Source: Enoplolaimus lenunculus
Taxonomy: Eukaryota > Nematoda > Enoplea > Enoplida > Thoracostomopsidae
Reading direction: 5' to 3'
Length of the DNA: 64,000 bases
Assembly (NCBI GenBank): GCA_030248215.1
Contig: JASANG010004029.1
Span: 1 to 64,000, forward strand
The notes under the pieces were generated by a model. That model was not told the DNA's origin and searched no databases. It saw only the letters and a program-made list of their open reading frames with translations. Both the position numbers and the translations under genes were made by a program. Shown in pieces: positions 48,525 through 60,289 of this stretch. Every line of letters begins with the position of its first letter. Position 1 is the stretch's first letter.

Positions 48525-48968
48525 CTGTAGTGACCCGAATAAGATGGGGTAATACGAGGGGATCCCCATTTTGAGTCCCAATCAAAAGTAGTCCGTATCC
48601 CTAATAAGAGTACGTGATCGGATAGAGTCCCTAAACCCTAATTAAAGTGCATAAATTTCAATTAACCCTAATTGTTGTGCATAAATGACTCTAGGCCCAA
48701 ATAAAGCTAGTTCAAAATTTAAAGCATACTTAAGTGTTGAAAGTACATTCCTAAGTATACCCTTGCATTGTCGCTCAAGCTTTTGATACAAGACAAATAA
48801 ACGTTTAATTTAACGCATAATTGCAGTACCGGATATATATCAGCAACGAAGGGTGGCGAAGCGTGGGTTAAAAATAAATAACAGTTCGTAACCGAATAAC
48901 AGGGTGGTACCGTCTGGAGAGGCCAAATAAATATCACCTCTCCCCCTCTGTTTCGGGTCACTACAGTA
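48525..48968. mobile_element. GTACTGTAGTGACCC-family element, intact
   Basis: Inverted ends GTACTGTAGTGACCCGAATA and the complement around a 444-bp body without coding capacity. This is the best copy of a family also seen at 13248, 46427, 51860-52935 and 54898. The target duplication could not be fixed because the ends are palindromic. Confidence 0.85.
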
Positions 48969-50096
48969 CGTATAGTCGAGGAGCAAAAGACATAAACACT
49001 TCGATATTAACATACCTTATGCTTAATTTAAAAGCAGATACTACTAACATAGGACCTCAAAATTATTCACTTTATGAAAATATTATTAAAACAAGAAAGT
49101 TAATGTTTTTCTCTATACAATCATACAACCTTTTACAGTTTTACGTGCGTTAATTGAAGTTTGGCTAAAAGCCGCTGGGTATATTCAATCGACTTTAACT
49201 TATATTCTCCATGGAAACACACGCGCAATACTGCTTTACGGGTAACAAAACTTTAAACGACACGCACAGGATAACAAGTAATTATTTCAAATATGGGCAT
49301 AATATATGTAAATAGATTATTTTGCTTCAAATGCCTTTTAGTATAACGTGACTCTAGAAAATACACACGAGAGCGCTAAATTTGTAACATATGCTCGTTG
49401 TTGATAGAACTGTCGCTCACACGTTACCATACGTGCACTCGGCACACAAAATTCTCCCCTCTTACAGATGGGCACCGAATATCCGGATATGAAAAATATC
49501 CGGACATGTATCCGAAATGAAACTCGTATCCGGATATCCGCCGGATATCCGAAATGCTTTTGTCCAAAATTTTTTTTGGAATAATTTGCATGGTTTCACC
49601 ACCAAAGTAGATGGAGCTGAAGAAAAAATTCTGTATCCAAACCTCAGTCAGAATATTAAACCACATTCTTGCATAATTGTTCCATGATTCAAAATCTTTA
49701 TTTCTTAACTAAAATATACCAATATTCAAAAAAACTTCAGATTAGCGTGATATTTACAGGTAAAATGACTTCGTATTTTTAGTTCATCTTAAAATTATCC
49801 CAGCGAAGTCTTTGCATCGAACACGCACCGTCAAGTACTAATTCTCATCATAATACTTTCGTTATAAAATAGGGTCCTACCTTATAATTTTCCGTCTTAG
49901 AAAATTTTTTGGAGAAAAATTGCGTTTCAAAATATTTATCATCCCGCTTATTTAGAACAAGCAGCCCCTAAAAGCGGCAAGGGAGACGGGGTAAACAAAT
50001 ACTCGAGCGAATTCTTTAAAAAATTCTATTAATTACTCGAAATCAATTGAGCTAATATCCGCAGCAATTAGACATTTCGCGGCCGTAAAACTATTA

Positions 50097-50256
50097 CCCC
50101 TTTCGCTCAAAGACGTGAGAGCCTACTCGGGCTCGAGCATCAAGCTCCTATAGCTCAGTGGTCATAGTAAACGCCTCCCATCCGTGAGACTGTGGTTCAA
50201 ATCTTACCTTGAAAATACATCTCATATGAAATTGAAAATATTCACGTGAGAAAGGG
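50097..50256. mobile_element. TTAA-flanked (piggyBac-like) MITE with tRNA-like core
   Basis: CCCCTTTCGCTCA left and CACGTGAGAAAGGG right, flanked by ATTA and TTAA. tRNA-like core at 50144-50208, plus strand (TATAGCTCAGTGG; TGGTTCAAATC). It lacks the CTAAGTTGCCTAGAGG part present in the copy at 33625. Confidence 0.8.
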
Positions 50257-50951
50257 TTAAGCAATAGCCTAAGATCAAGATTCAATGCTGAAGTTGAACT
50301 GGAACGCACCTAAATGACTCAACCGTAATGGCAGTTTATCACTAAATTGCCGTCATTTCATTTAACTATATATCCTAGAAGGGAAGTTCTATTACACATT
50401 TTCTCTCTGCGAAAATTCTTGTTTTACGATAACGAAATTGGCGAGCCGAATGAAAAGACCTTAATTTTTGCGGCTTATGCTAAATTATCCGATTGCGCTT
50501 GTTATATCTGCCTATTTGTGGAATTGCTTCTGCCTGATAAAATGCGTGTGGATCTGTTTGAAACACGAGTGTCATCATGGGGGGACATTGGGGGCCGTGC
50601 CCTCCTCCAAATTTGGCTGGTGCCCCCAAATTCACTAGGTCCAAAAGTAAACATCTTGAGATGCAATTGTAGGGCCGCCGCAAAATGATTCGGTGTTCCC
50701 GCCAAACTATAATTTTCTGTGGACGCCTCTGTTTTGAAATCTTAAACTTTCAGTACAACTTAACAATAGACCCATATTCTAAAATGTGTAAAGCACCATG
50801 AAACCAGTTAGTGATGGGTTTTCAAAATCATGAAGTTCTATGGTTTCGGATGTCAAATTCTGCGCATAAGTAGAACAAATCAAATCTAAAAATACGATGC
50901 TGAATTTCAAAGCTCACCAATTACTGATTAGAAAGCTACATGACCAATCAT

Positions 50952-51313
50952 CAGGGTGTTGTCGGATATCCGTTTTCCTTTCCGGTAAAATCGGTGTCAG
51001 TTTTCATTTTTCGTATAGAAGTAGCGGAAATTTCGTTATTTTTATGCTAAAATTAGTTGTAAATCCCAGATGGATCTCGCAATTTTTCACTACACATATG
51101 CTGTAATTATTCGATATGAAGTAAAAATTATGAAATTCATCCAAAATCTAAGAAATATCGGTGGATAGACTATTTTTTCTTTAAAATATTACAAAGTTCG
51201 GTGAACTTTGGACACCTCAATTGCGGTGCCAGAAAAATATAACATCGTTGAAACTTTTGTACTTCAATATCCGTTTTACGCTTCCGTTATTTTTATTGTC
51301 GCTTTACACCCTG
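50952..51313. mobile_element. CAGGGTGT-family hAT-like MITE
   Basis: CAGGGTGTTGTCGGATATCC left, CGCTTTACACCCTG right. Duplication CCAATCAT / CCTATCAG (6 of 8). Best-bounded copy of the family. Confidence 0.86.
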
Positions 51314-51408
51314 CCTATCAGCAACTTGTGATAGGTGTTACTAACATTTAAAAATACAGCTATAGATCTGAAATACAAAATCGAAAAAAAAGATAACACC
51401 CACCAACA

Positions 51409-51475
51409 TTGGTGAGATCGAACCCACAAACTGGGGATACGCAGTCCAGCACCTATACCACTCGACCACTGGGTC
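51409..51475 (-). tRNA. tRNA-like sequence (degenerate)
   Basis: Minus strand GTGGTCGAGTGGTATAGG (A-box-like) and GGGTTCGATCTC (B box). The anticodon arm is imperfect. Probably SINE-derived. Confidence 0.4.
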
Positions 51476-51859
51476 ATGATGCAACTATTATAATACAAAC
51501 ATTTTAATAGTCCTACGCAAAACGTATATATTATGTAATACACAATATACGTATCATTGATTCTAGGTGTAAAATTATGCAAATTTTAAACATTTAAAGA
51601 TCAAAAATAGGTTTTTCAAAATCAGGGGGGGTAAATAGGGGTTACTTTAGGGGGTCACATGTGAACCAACCCTCGAAAAAATTCAGTTCTTTTCCCTGTT
51701 GTTGAAAGCTAAATTTTTACAACTGTCATTTACCCTAGAAAACCAAAATTTCATTAAATAAGTTGTAATTATCATTTTTTGCATTTTACAAATTTGGTAA
51801 AATTTACACCCCGAACATCAACTGCTTTTAATAGAGACGGCCTCCAGGCCGTCTCAAAA

Positions 51860-52263
51860 ATACCGGATGTATGTGTAACGAGGTGTGGTGGAGGACGGGA
51901 TAGTGCATCGTTCACAATAAAAAAGTTCATTTTACCACCGAAAACATTGTAAAGTAGTGATAACACGTGTCAATTTTCAAAATTGTCATCAGTTAATCCT
52001 ACCCTAACGCAAAAATTGCATCAACCCTACCCTAACGCATGTTACAAATGCTCCGCGACACGTATTAGAAGAGGCCTGTGACATGTGCTAGGGTAGGGTT
52101 AACGCAATTTTTGCGTTAGGGTAGGATTAACTGATGACAATTTTGAAAATTGACACGTGTTATCACTACTTTACAATGTTTTCGGTGGTAAAATGAACTT
52201 TTTTATTGTGAACGATGCACTATCCCGTCCTCCACCACACCTCGTTACACATATATCCGGTAT
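51860..52263. repeat. Foldback: two 183-bp inverted arms around a 38-bp loop
   Basis: Left arm 51860-52042 and right arm 52081-52263 are inverted copies differing at only about five positions. The outer ~45 bp (ATACCGGATATATG...) resembles internal sequence of the GTACTGTAGTG family, so it may be a hairpin derivative of that element. An RNA read across it would form a long duplex. Confidence 0.92.
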
Positions 52264-52328
52264 TGTAACTAACCCTTGAATTGAATGTTTATTTGCCTTG
52301 TATCAAAAGCGTTAGCCATAATGCAAGG

Positions 52329-52688
52329 GGCCCATGTTACTATAAAGGCCGTCCCAATTTTTCGGGACAGAAATATACCCGGAGTGCACACTTATGCGCT
52401 CCTGTTTACATATGCACAGCCAGATATATTTGCGTAGGATATAAACTGTCCCATCAGTCCCAACTGTCCCAACTGTCCCAACGGTCTCAACTGTCCCATC
52501 TGCCCCGAAGTCCCATATGTCCCATCTGTCCCATTTGTCCCACTGACTCATCTTTTCAACTGTCCCGCTGTCCCAATTATATTTTTCGTATGTACTCCTG
52601 GTACATTGCTGTCAAGAGAAAATGGGACGGGTACTCCTGGTACATTTCTGTCCCGGGAAAATGGGACGGCCTATATGGTAATATGGCC
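52329..52688. mobile_element. hAT-like MITE with TGTCCCA array, perfect TSD
   Basis: GGCCCATGTTACTATAAAGG left and TATATGGTAATATGGCC right, flanked by perfect ATGCAAGG (52321-52328 and 52689-52696). The interior holds about a dozen TGTCCCA/CTGTCCCAA units (52445-52575) instead of TTAGGC. The outer ends match the TTAGGC-type family. It is inserted in a GTACTGTAGTG-family element (52264-52935). Confidence 0.92.
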
Positions 52689-53405
52689 ATGCAAGGTTAT
52701 TATTAGAGACGTACTTTGAAAACTTAAGTACGCTTCAAAGTTTTGAACTCGCCTTTATTTGGCTCTGGAGCCATTTATGCGCTACAGTTAGGAATAATGG
52801 ACATTAGTGCACTCTAATTAGGGTTTAGGGACACTATGCGCTTACGGACTCTTATTAGGGATACGGACTCCAATTGATTGGGACTCAAAATGAGGGCCTT
52901 CCTCTTATTCGGGTCACTACAGTACTGGCATAATAAATAAATGCCGATTTTTAGAATTGTATCTTTTATGCTCATATCAATTTTCTTGAGGGTCAGGGCA
53001 CTTCCTTTATAGCAACAGGATAAAACAAGTGCTTACGAAACGAAAATTCAGGTTCGGTAACTCAAAAACACAAAATCGAGTTTCGGATATCCGAAATAGA
53101 AAATTTCATTTCGAATATCCAGATAAATATCCGGCAAGAATTGCCGGATATCCGGATATGAAAAAATATTCGATGCCCATCACTATACCATCTCCAAAGA
53201 AAATCATAGATGGTTCGGCGTATGTTTTATCGAAATTCTTTATTTCCACATAGTATCACTGCCAGTAGCGGACATCATACAGTTTTACAGTAACTCTATC
53301 CGGAACAGACCGATTTGCAGTAACACTGTCTAGGACATTGAACTTTTTGAAAAACAGTGTAGTGGACAGTAAAATCTTATGACAGACAGGCACACTAGGA
53401 ACACG

Positions 53406-53530
53406 TGCGGCGAAATTCAAATTTTGGCGGGAAATTCCAATTTGGAGGGAAAATTTTAATTTTGGCGGAAATTCAAGTTTTGGCGGGAAATTAAAATTTT
53501 CACGTGAAAATTCAAATTTCGGCGCGCAAT
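53406..53530. repeat. TTTTGGCGGGAAATT array (E2F-like sequence)
   Basis: Four to five units of ATTTTGGCGGGAAATTC-type sequence in about 120 bp, spaced about 20 bp, each containing a close match to the E2F consensus TTTGGCGGGAAA, with a palindromic TTTTCACGTGAAAA near 53497. No credible gene begins nearby, so it may be a plain minisatellite. Confidence 0.6.
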
Positions 53531-53831
53531 TCCGGTATAAAGTTGGCACTTGTTACAGGAACCGCAAAATGTCGAGATGACGAAAAATTACACCCTACAG
53601 CGCATAAATTTCCAAAGGTGCTTAAACGGTCAAAGAAAACAAACTTTGTTAGTATAGCCAAACAACGCGTTGAGCATTCAAATTCGGCATTAGATTTTTG
53701 GATCAACTGTGTATAACAGCAACCGACACAAATATTGAAAGAATTCCATGCAGAAAGTAAAAGCTCTTCTTCTTAACAAACTCCATTAAACAGGATGCAA
53801 ACGCATAGTAAAAAAAGAACGGAACGGAAAG

Positions 53832-54225
53832 CAGGGATTAACCAGAGATATTCGTTTTCGTTTCCGGTAAAAATCGGTTTCCGTTTTAATATATAGATAT
53901 AACGGAAATTTTGTTATTTTTACGTTCAAAATTGGTTATAAATCACGTACTTATCAATATCGTAAATCTTTCGTTACAGATATGCTGCAACTGTTCGAAA
54001 TGAAATAAAAATTAAGAAATTCATCCAAAATTTTAAAAATTTCGATGCATCCTTTATTTTTTTAAAATGACTGAAAAAGTGGTGAATATTTGCACGCCTC
54101 AATTGTGATAGCATGCAGAAAATGAAACATTTTTGAAACTTTTATACTTCAATATTCGTTTTCCGTTTCCATTATTTTGATCTCCATCCGTTTTGTTATT
54201 TTCACTATCCGGGTTTTACACTCTG
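53832..54225. mobile_element. CAGGGTGT-family hAT-like MITE
   Basis: CAGGGATTAACCAGAGATAT left, GGGTTTTACACTCTG right. Duplication ACGGAAAG / ACGAATAG (6 of 8). Confidence 0.82.
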
Positions 54226-54559
54226 ACGAATAGTAATGTTTTATTTCCTGCCACTACAATTAAATGCATGTTAATATATTCACCGGTATTTCCAAAGCTT
54301 TTCAAAAGATAGTGTCTGGAATCGAAATTTGTAACATTTTAGCTAAATTTTGTCATGTTTACTTCAAATCGGGCAATTGGGGTGTATCAAAAATGAAGTT
54401 ATTTTAAGTGTTTCAAAATTGTGAGCATAAAAATTAACTAAATTTCCAGAATTTCTATAACGCAAACGTATGCTATAATTTTACCGAAAATTAATATCTG
54501 GTTACACCCAGTCATTAATCCTTTCGTGCATGAGCAAGTCCAAAATTATGTGAGGCCAA

Positions 54560-55172
54560 TCAGAGTGGAAAGTGGGTAAGGATTTTTTATACACGGCCCG
54601 TGCTTTACCCACGCAAACAAAAATTTTTTACCCGCGGGTATACCCGTGCAACAAAGATCTAGTCAAGTTTAAGCTTTAGACAATTTTTGCTTATATGCTT
54701 CGGCTTAAGTATAGGCCCATCACGCTTTAGGATTAGGTATAGGCTGAGAGCCAAAGCGGTCCATGTTAAGGGGGCATCCAGGTTTCTAGTGAGTATTCAA
54801 ATTGTCTAGTCCAAAGCGCAGCTCCAGAATATTGAACATATGCTAATTAAATGAAAGATTTTGTATCATTTCAACATATCGCACATGTTTTGGTGTCCAC
54901 TACTCCAGGACCAAATAACTTGAGTTCGAAACTTTAAAGCGTATAAATTTTGAAAGTGCATTCATAATTATTACCTTGTATAATCGCTCAAGCTATTGAC
55001 ACAAAACAAATGTTTAATTCAACGGATAATTTCGGTACCGGATATATATCAGTAGCGAAGGGCGGCAGAGCGTGGGTTAAAAATAAATAACAGTCCGTAA
55101 CCGAGTAACAGGGGGTACCCTCTGGAGAGGCCAAATAAATATCAGTCCCCCCTGTTACTCGGGTCAATACAG
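54560..55172. mobile_element. Patchwork of element fragments
   Basis: 54572-54660 is a TTTACCCGC hAT-like end. 54660-54800 has decayed TTAGGC-type ends (GGTCCATGTTAAGG). 54898-55172 is the right half of a GTACTGTAGTG element ending GGGTCAATACAGTAC. Confidence 0.6.
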
Positions 55173-55229
55173 TACAAGTGATAGCATGCGCAACGCGCAT
55201 TATACTGTGGAGCATTTGTGCGAATATAG

Positions 55230-56595
55230 TTGTTTTTATATAATTGTTGTAAGCAAAATATCTCGATTTTGAGTATTAAAAAACTTGACTACCGAGACCG
55301 GTAATGAAAAGTCTCGGTCTCAGTCAATTTTTGGTCAACATCGAAAAAAATTAAAAATTTTCAAATTAAATTATTTATAATTCTAGCGGGATTTTCTTAT
55401 TTTTTCGTGGTTTTCAAAAGTTTTTAACGTTTTTTCAGAATATCTGCTCAAAATTTTTGTTTATCTATGTAAATTCATAGATTCACAGCGAAATCTTATC
55501 CATCAGATATCACTTACTTCAACGTATACTGTCTCGGTTCCAAACCACCGACACTGAGATGTGCCAAATACCGAGTCCGTAACTGAAACCGACACTCCCA
55601 CCGTACACATTACTACGTGTATGCAGACCAACAAATCACTAATGATGAAAATAACAAAAGCAGATACCGGATAATGCCGAAATTTAGAACCATATAGTTG
55701 TGGGCAAAATCAAAACGGACACCATAATATTTTACAACAAACCAATATCAAGTTGTTTACTAGCCAGGAATCTACAACTAAATCGGCCTTACTATATTCC
55801 TACTAAAAGTAAATCTAAGGCTAAACATAAGCTTAAGCACGTCCTAAGCTTTCTTGAATCCAAACTGGTAGGCCACTGCAAATAACACGAGCCGCGAAAT
55901 GAATTATAATTACAAGGATACATAAATAACGGCATATTCCATAAACATGAACAATAAAACATTTATTTTAATGAGTGATATTTTATTTCAGTATAGTGCA
56001 AAATTTAACGTTTAAAGTGGCTTAAATTGAATCTATAACCCAATTTTGAAGACCCAAAACACAGATATGCAGCAGCCAACGTTCAAACTAATCTTTCAAC
56101 CAAATGAAAACGAAGTGCAATCTACTTTCTCTTGTGGTTGTCGCTTGACACTTGAGTAATAGTAAAACAAGTCACAAATATAAAACGGGATGTTGTTCTG
56201 GATTTGTAATCGACAAAACTTTCACCTGCGAGCCGCCATAAAGGTAAAGGTTGACCACAATAATACGTATACGTATTAGTGAAGTATAAAATGTTACACT
56301 ACCTAGCACGAAGAGTTTTTATCGAATCGTAAATGCTGCTAAGCAGTACTATATTCGTCTAAAAGATCGAATGTCTTACAATAGATAGATAACAAGCAAA
56401 TAGAATAAAATTCTGGTTTCAGATGGAATAAACTCAAGCACGAAACAAACACTCGTGCAAAACATATGTACACATTCAAAATTTTCTGAAAGTAACGAGT
56501 CTTATTTAACACAAATCAATCCCCAGTCTTCAAATCATGTACAAAATAAACTAATAAATCGACAAGATTTAAAATCACAAATTGCAAACGTACAT
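55230..56595. other. AT-rich stretch without recognised repeats
   Basis: Only a short CCGAGACCGGTAATGAAAAG / GACCGAGTCGG-type fragment at 55290-55590 and a weak TTAGGC remnant at 55800-55850. No gene called. Confidence 0.45.
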
Positions 56596-56711
56596 TTTAT
56601 TTTTAATTCAATCGTCTCACACAGTTACAAATGATTGTCATACGGTATTCCAAAACTGATATGATTTCATAAAAAAACTACAAGAAATAATTTAAAATAT
56701 TCAAGGCACGT

Positions 56712-56852
56712 TCAATTTGTTTTCGGCTTGGATTGTCTCGCCGAGCCGTCACTGGAAGCTTCAATTGCTTTTTCAGGCTTTCCGAACAGAAATGCGTACG
56801 CCATTATTCCAAATGTGCACAAAAAGAAATATAACATAGAGTATTCGATCAT
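56712..56852 (-). CDS. 46-residue single-span membrane microprotein (or terminal exon)
   Basis: From ATG at 56852 the product begins MIEYSMLYFFLCTFGIMAYA and continues FLFGKPEKAIEASSDGSARQ to a basic C-terminus. One hydrophobic span covers about residues 5-23, followed by a short charged, Ser-rich tail. A polyadenylation signal AATAAA lies on the same strand at 56596-56601, about 110 bases after the stop. Upstream the frame stays open for about 18 more codons to a possible acceptor (AAAAATCAG), so this may instead be the last exon of a longer membrane protein, or a trans-spliced short mRNA. I do not recognise the family. The surrounding 1 kb shows none of the repeat families of the window, in keeping with a single-copy gene. 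Confidence 0.42.
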   Translation of the reverse strand: MIEYSMLYFFLCTFGIMAYAFLFGKPEKAIEASSDGSARQSKPKTN

Positions 56853-57642
56853 GCTTTTTTGTAATAGATGCGCAGACTTGAAGTGGAGCTGATTTTTATC
56901 CGTAGTTTAATGTTGCAAATTTTGTCTTTAATATTTACTGTAACAGTTAATCAATAGGTAGGACTTGTAAACCCTAAAACGAAACGTCAGCAACAACAAT
57001 AAATTAAGTGAAATGCATTTCTGGTTCTTTTAGATTGAGAATAAATAGTGAAACATAAATCACAAAAATTCGAAAAAATGGCCTCAAGTTAAAGCACGTG
57101 ACAACTAACATTTTGCAATATATTGCGCGACAGCTTACTGATTCCAGTATCCTGTGGCAAATCCGTGCCGATGCTCTTACCAGCTCAATCGCGACACTGC
57201 TTTACATACATATGTTTGCTATTTTATATATGATGTTTACCAGAGTGCTACGTTATCGAAATCAGCACTGCAAAAAATTGCCGATTGTTTGCCAATGCCT
57301 TTCAACATAAACAGTCAGTTGGAATGCTACCAGTTTCATTTGTTGGCGTAATCAATGTGTCTGATCCGGAAAACTGCTAACCTGTTGCGTTTATGTTTGA
57401 AAAACTAGGTAATTGAAATGACCAGTTTATAAAATTCCTTTATAGTGGTGATATTTGTGACATACGAACGTGTGGAGGCAAATAATAACCTCATGCTGAT
57501 GCTGCACATCGGTAAAATCACTGCTGCATATGTAGTGCCTTCCTATGCAGCAGCAGTAAAACATGGAAGAACCAAGATACATGTGTATAATGTTGAGGTT
57601 CTTATAAGGCATAAAAACTAAAAAACTGAGCAGTTGATTGTG

Positions 57643-57714
57643 AGGCGGCGTGGCTCAGTGGATTGCGCGCTGGACTGATAATCTATCGACCGAGTTCGAA
57701 ACCTCCTGGGAGCG
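57643..57714 (+). tRNA. tRNA-like sequence (degenerate)
   Basis: GGCGGCGTGGCTCAGTGG with A box, and GAGTTCGAAACC as B box. The anticodon loop region CTGATAA would read Ile. Stems pair imperfectly, so a SINE or pseudogene is likelier. Confidence 0.4.
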
Positions 57715-57949
57715 TCCGTCAGTTTCAGCTGCTAACTCAGAATTAAAACCGTCGTACCCCAGCCTACCCAACATATCACAACATTGGCATATTTTCCAAA
57801 TAAAAGTCGGCCACGGTGTCGGCAATGACGAAAGTTTTGTTATCCGGACATTGTTAATTTTAGAAGTCTTTATTGTGAATTTCGGTCCATTTTACACCCA
57901 AACTAATCTAGAAGTCTACATGAATGACATGAATGCAGAAGATAACTAG

Positions 57950-58840
57950 CTAAGTAAATAAACGTAGGCAAGGTTCTATGCGAGTGAAATCGAAATGACA
58001 AGTTGTTCATCGATAAAATTTCAAAATGTGTACAAACTTTAACAATACAATCAATAATTTATGCTATTTATCTAACAACATTTGTTTCACAAACCAATAC
58101 TTTGATTAAATTACACATTGACGGATTCCCCTTTTTTCAACAAATATTAGGGTAAAAGTCGAGATTACGCATCCGACGCTAACAGAGTTTTTTTGAATTC
58201 TATACTTTAGTTTTATGACGAAGTCCATTCTTCTAAAATCGATCTTTCTCACGAAGTGTTGGTGTGCACTGCAGTCAAGGGAACGGTTACCTACATGAAC
58301 TCATTCATTTGTTCGCCTTTCAGTCTAGCGACTATTAAGGTCTTCAGATTTCGACTCTGCATAAATCTCGGTTTAGCTGAAGCGGCTTCCGTACATAACT
58401 ATCAATAGCAAATTAATACAATCATTGTTCATTTACCCCTGCGTTGTTACTTTTTATTGACCGACTATTTAAAATATACCAATGTTCTAGTTCCCGCTGA
58501 CGGCAAATGTTTGAATCTCCAACCCGTGCAAACTCATTGTATTATTCGCATGCTTTGTGTTTTGGTATGAGTTTAAACATTGGTAAGTACTTGTTATAAA
58601 AGCATTCTTTCCGAATTACACCTGTGTTATCCATGCGTTCAAAGTATACTTGTTTAGCATACAACGTTATAAAATCACAATACACGTCATACACAACGTA
58701 CGTACGCCAACTGTTAAATAAAGATGTATTATTGAATTTTTCAAAAAATTTTGCTACTTTTTGCGGCCATAAAACGCGTTTTACTGTGTTTATGCGGTTG
58801 CGTTCAGCATTCGGTTTTAACAGTTTGGGTTATTCAAGAG
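57950..58840. other. Non-coding stretch
   Basis: I see no supported gene or repeat here. Confidence 0.4.
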
Positions 58841-58841
58841 A

Positions 58842-59120
58842 CAGGGTGCAACCGGATGTGAATAAACTGGAGCCGAAGCCGGAGGTCCACAAAGCTTGCC
58901 GATGCCGGAGGAGGATGTGAAGCTATAGGCTTTAGACGAAATTAAATAGTGAAAATTATGTTTAATTTGTTAATTTTTAAACAACACGCCAAACTGATAA
59001 ATGTTGTAAAACTTTGCCAAAATTTTACTACCAAAATTTCCGGAACACCGGCAAAAATTCTGCCGGAGCCGGATTTTCTGCCGGAACCGAAGGTAGACAG
59101 ACCTCCGGTTGCACCCTGCC
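58842..59120. mobile_element. CAGGGTGCAACCGG-family hAT-like MITE
   Basis: CAGGGTGCAACCGGATGTGA left, ACCTCCGGTTGCACCCTG right. Duplication TCAAGAGA / CCAGCAGA (5 of 8). Subterminal GCCGGAGG motifs as in the copy at 20952. Confidence 0.8.
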
Positions 59121-60289
59121 AGCAGACAGGGCATTACTGCTGAAAACTAAAGGATGAGAAGTTCAACAGATGAGCAGGTTTTACGTTCTTACTTCCATAA
59201 TCTCCGCAATCCTACGCACAAGCCTTTCACTGCCAACTAAAATCTAAAGCCAAAGTCTAACTATAAGCAAGTAAAGTATAGTAAATAAGTAGTACAACAA
59301 GAGAACTGCCTCCGGCTGCGGCCCTGAATACAAAATGTTTTTGGCTGAACCACGTTTAGTCAAGTTTAATACGCCAAATATAAAAAAACTTGAATCCCGC
59401 CTGCTGGTAATCGCTTCTCATCAAAAATAAATGTTTCCCATCAAACGCATTCACTGCAATTGCTGTTATATATCGTATTTCACTTCTCCAAAACTGCGTT
59501 ATCCTACAGAGTTGTTTCTCATATATGTGCACGCAAAACGCACATACATTCATTTTACACTCATGACTTATATAAACATACAGACGGTACAACCAAGCGC
59601 AACTAAATTTTCGCAGGCGGATCCAAGAGTCACCATGTGCCCTAAAGCCAGCACTACAGGGTTCAAAATCAAAATTTTGGCATTAAATTTTTAGCTTTTA
59701 GGAATTGCGTTTGGCTTCTTGCTCGCTTAAGTCACGAATTTATCCACAGTATATATCGCTCGGGCCCCGTTTCAAAAATTGCTGAAGGGAAATTTAAATT
59801 TTGAAGGACAGCATCAAACAGCCATTAAAAAATTGGCTCTTCAAATGCGGATTTCGTAAATCACTATAGATTCTGCCTGCCTGTCTTTAAAAACATTTAT
59901 ATTGCGGGCAACGAACCCCTGTATCCCCGTTTTGGTACAGGCCTGAACTACAAATAACAGTTTTCATTCTAAACTATCAATTTATGTTTTCTAAGTTTTT
60001 TATTTGTGTATTTTGTGTTTTTCTGTATAAAACGTCAAATGTTTGTGTTCATCTATTGATTTTTGGAAACTGAAATGAAAAGTCAAAATTGTATTCTACT
60101 TTTAATGCCAACAAAGCGAAATTTTTACTACTGAAAGTGTGAACTTTGTCCCGTTGGGAGATTGTGCCATCAGAGGCTAAATCCGTAAAATACGCCGTAG
60201 CAAAATTTTGGCGTTTTATTTGCTGTTTTTGGCTCTGAGCTTGTATACAATGGGAAACGCTCATGTACAGAAGGGGCTTTTCCCAAAAT

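Larger units (their letters stand above)
49466..53180. mobile_element. hAT-like ATCCGGATAT element enlarged by nested insertions (~3.7 kb)
   Basis: Left end AGATGGGCACCGAATATCCG and right end TTCGATGCCCATCACT, same family and orientation as 40521-42361. Within it lie a TTAA-flanked MITE (50097-50256), a CAGGGTGT element (50952-51313), a foldback (51860-52263) and a GTACTGTAGTG element split by a TGTCCCA element. No transposase was found. Confidence 0.65.

Noticed and set aside
53504-53716. A 70-codon plus-strand frame ending SNSALDFWINCV
   Set aside because: It has no ATG and no recognisable family; it follows the GGCGGGAAATT array and may be transposon-derived.
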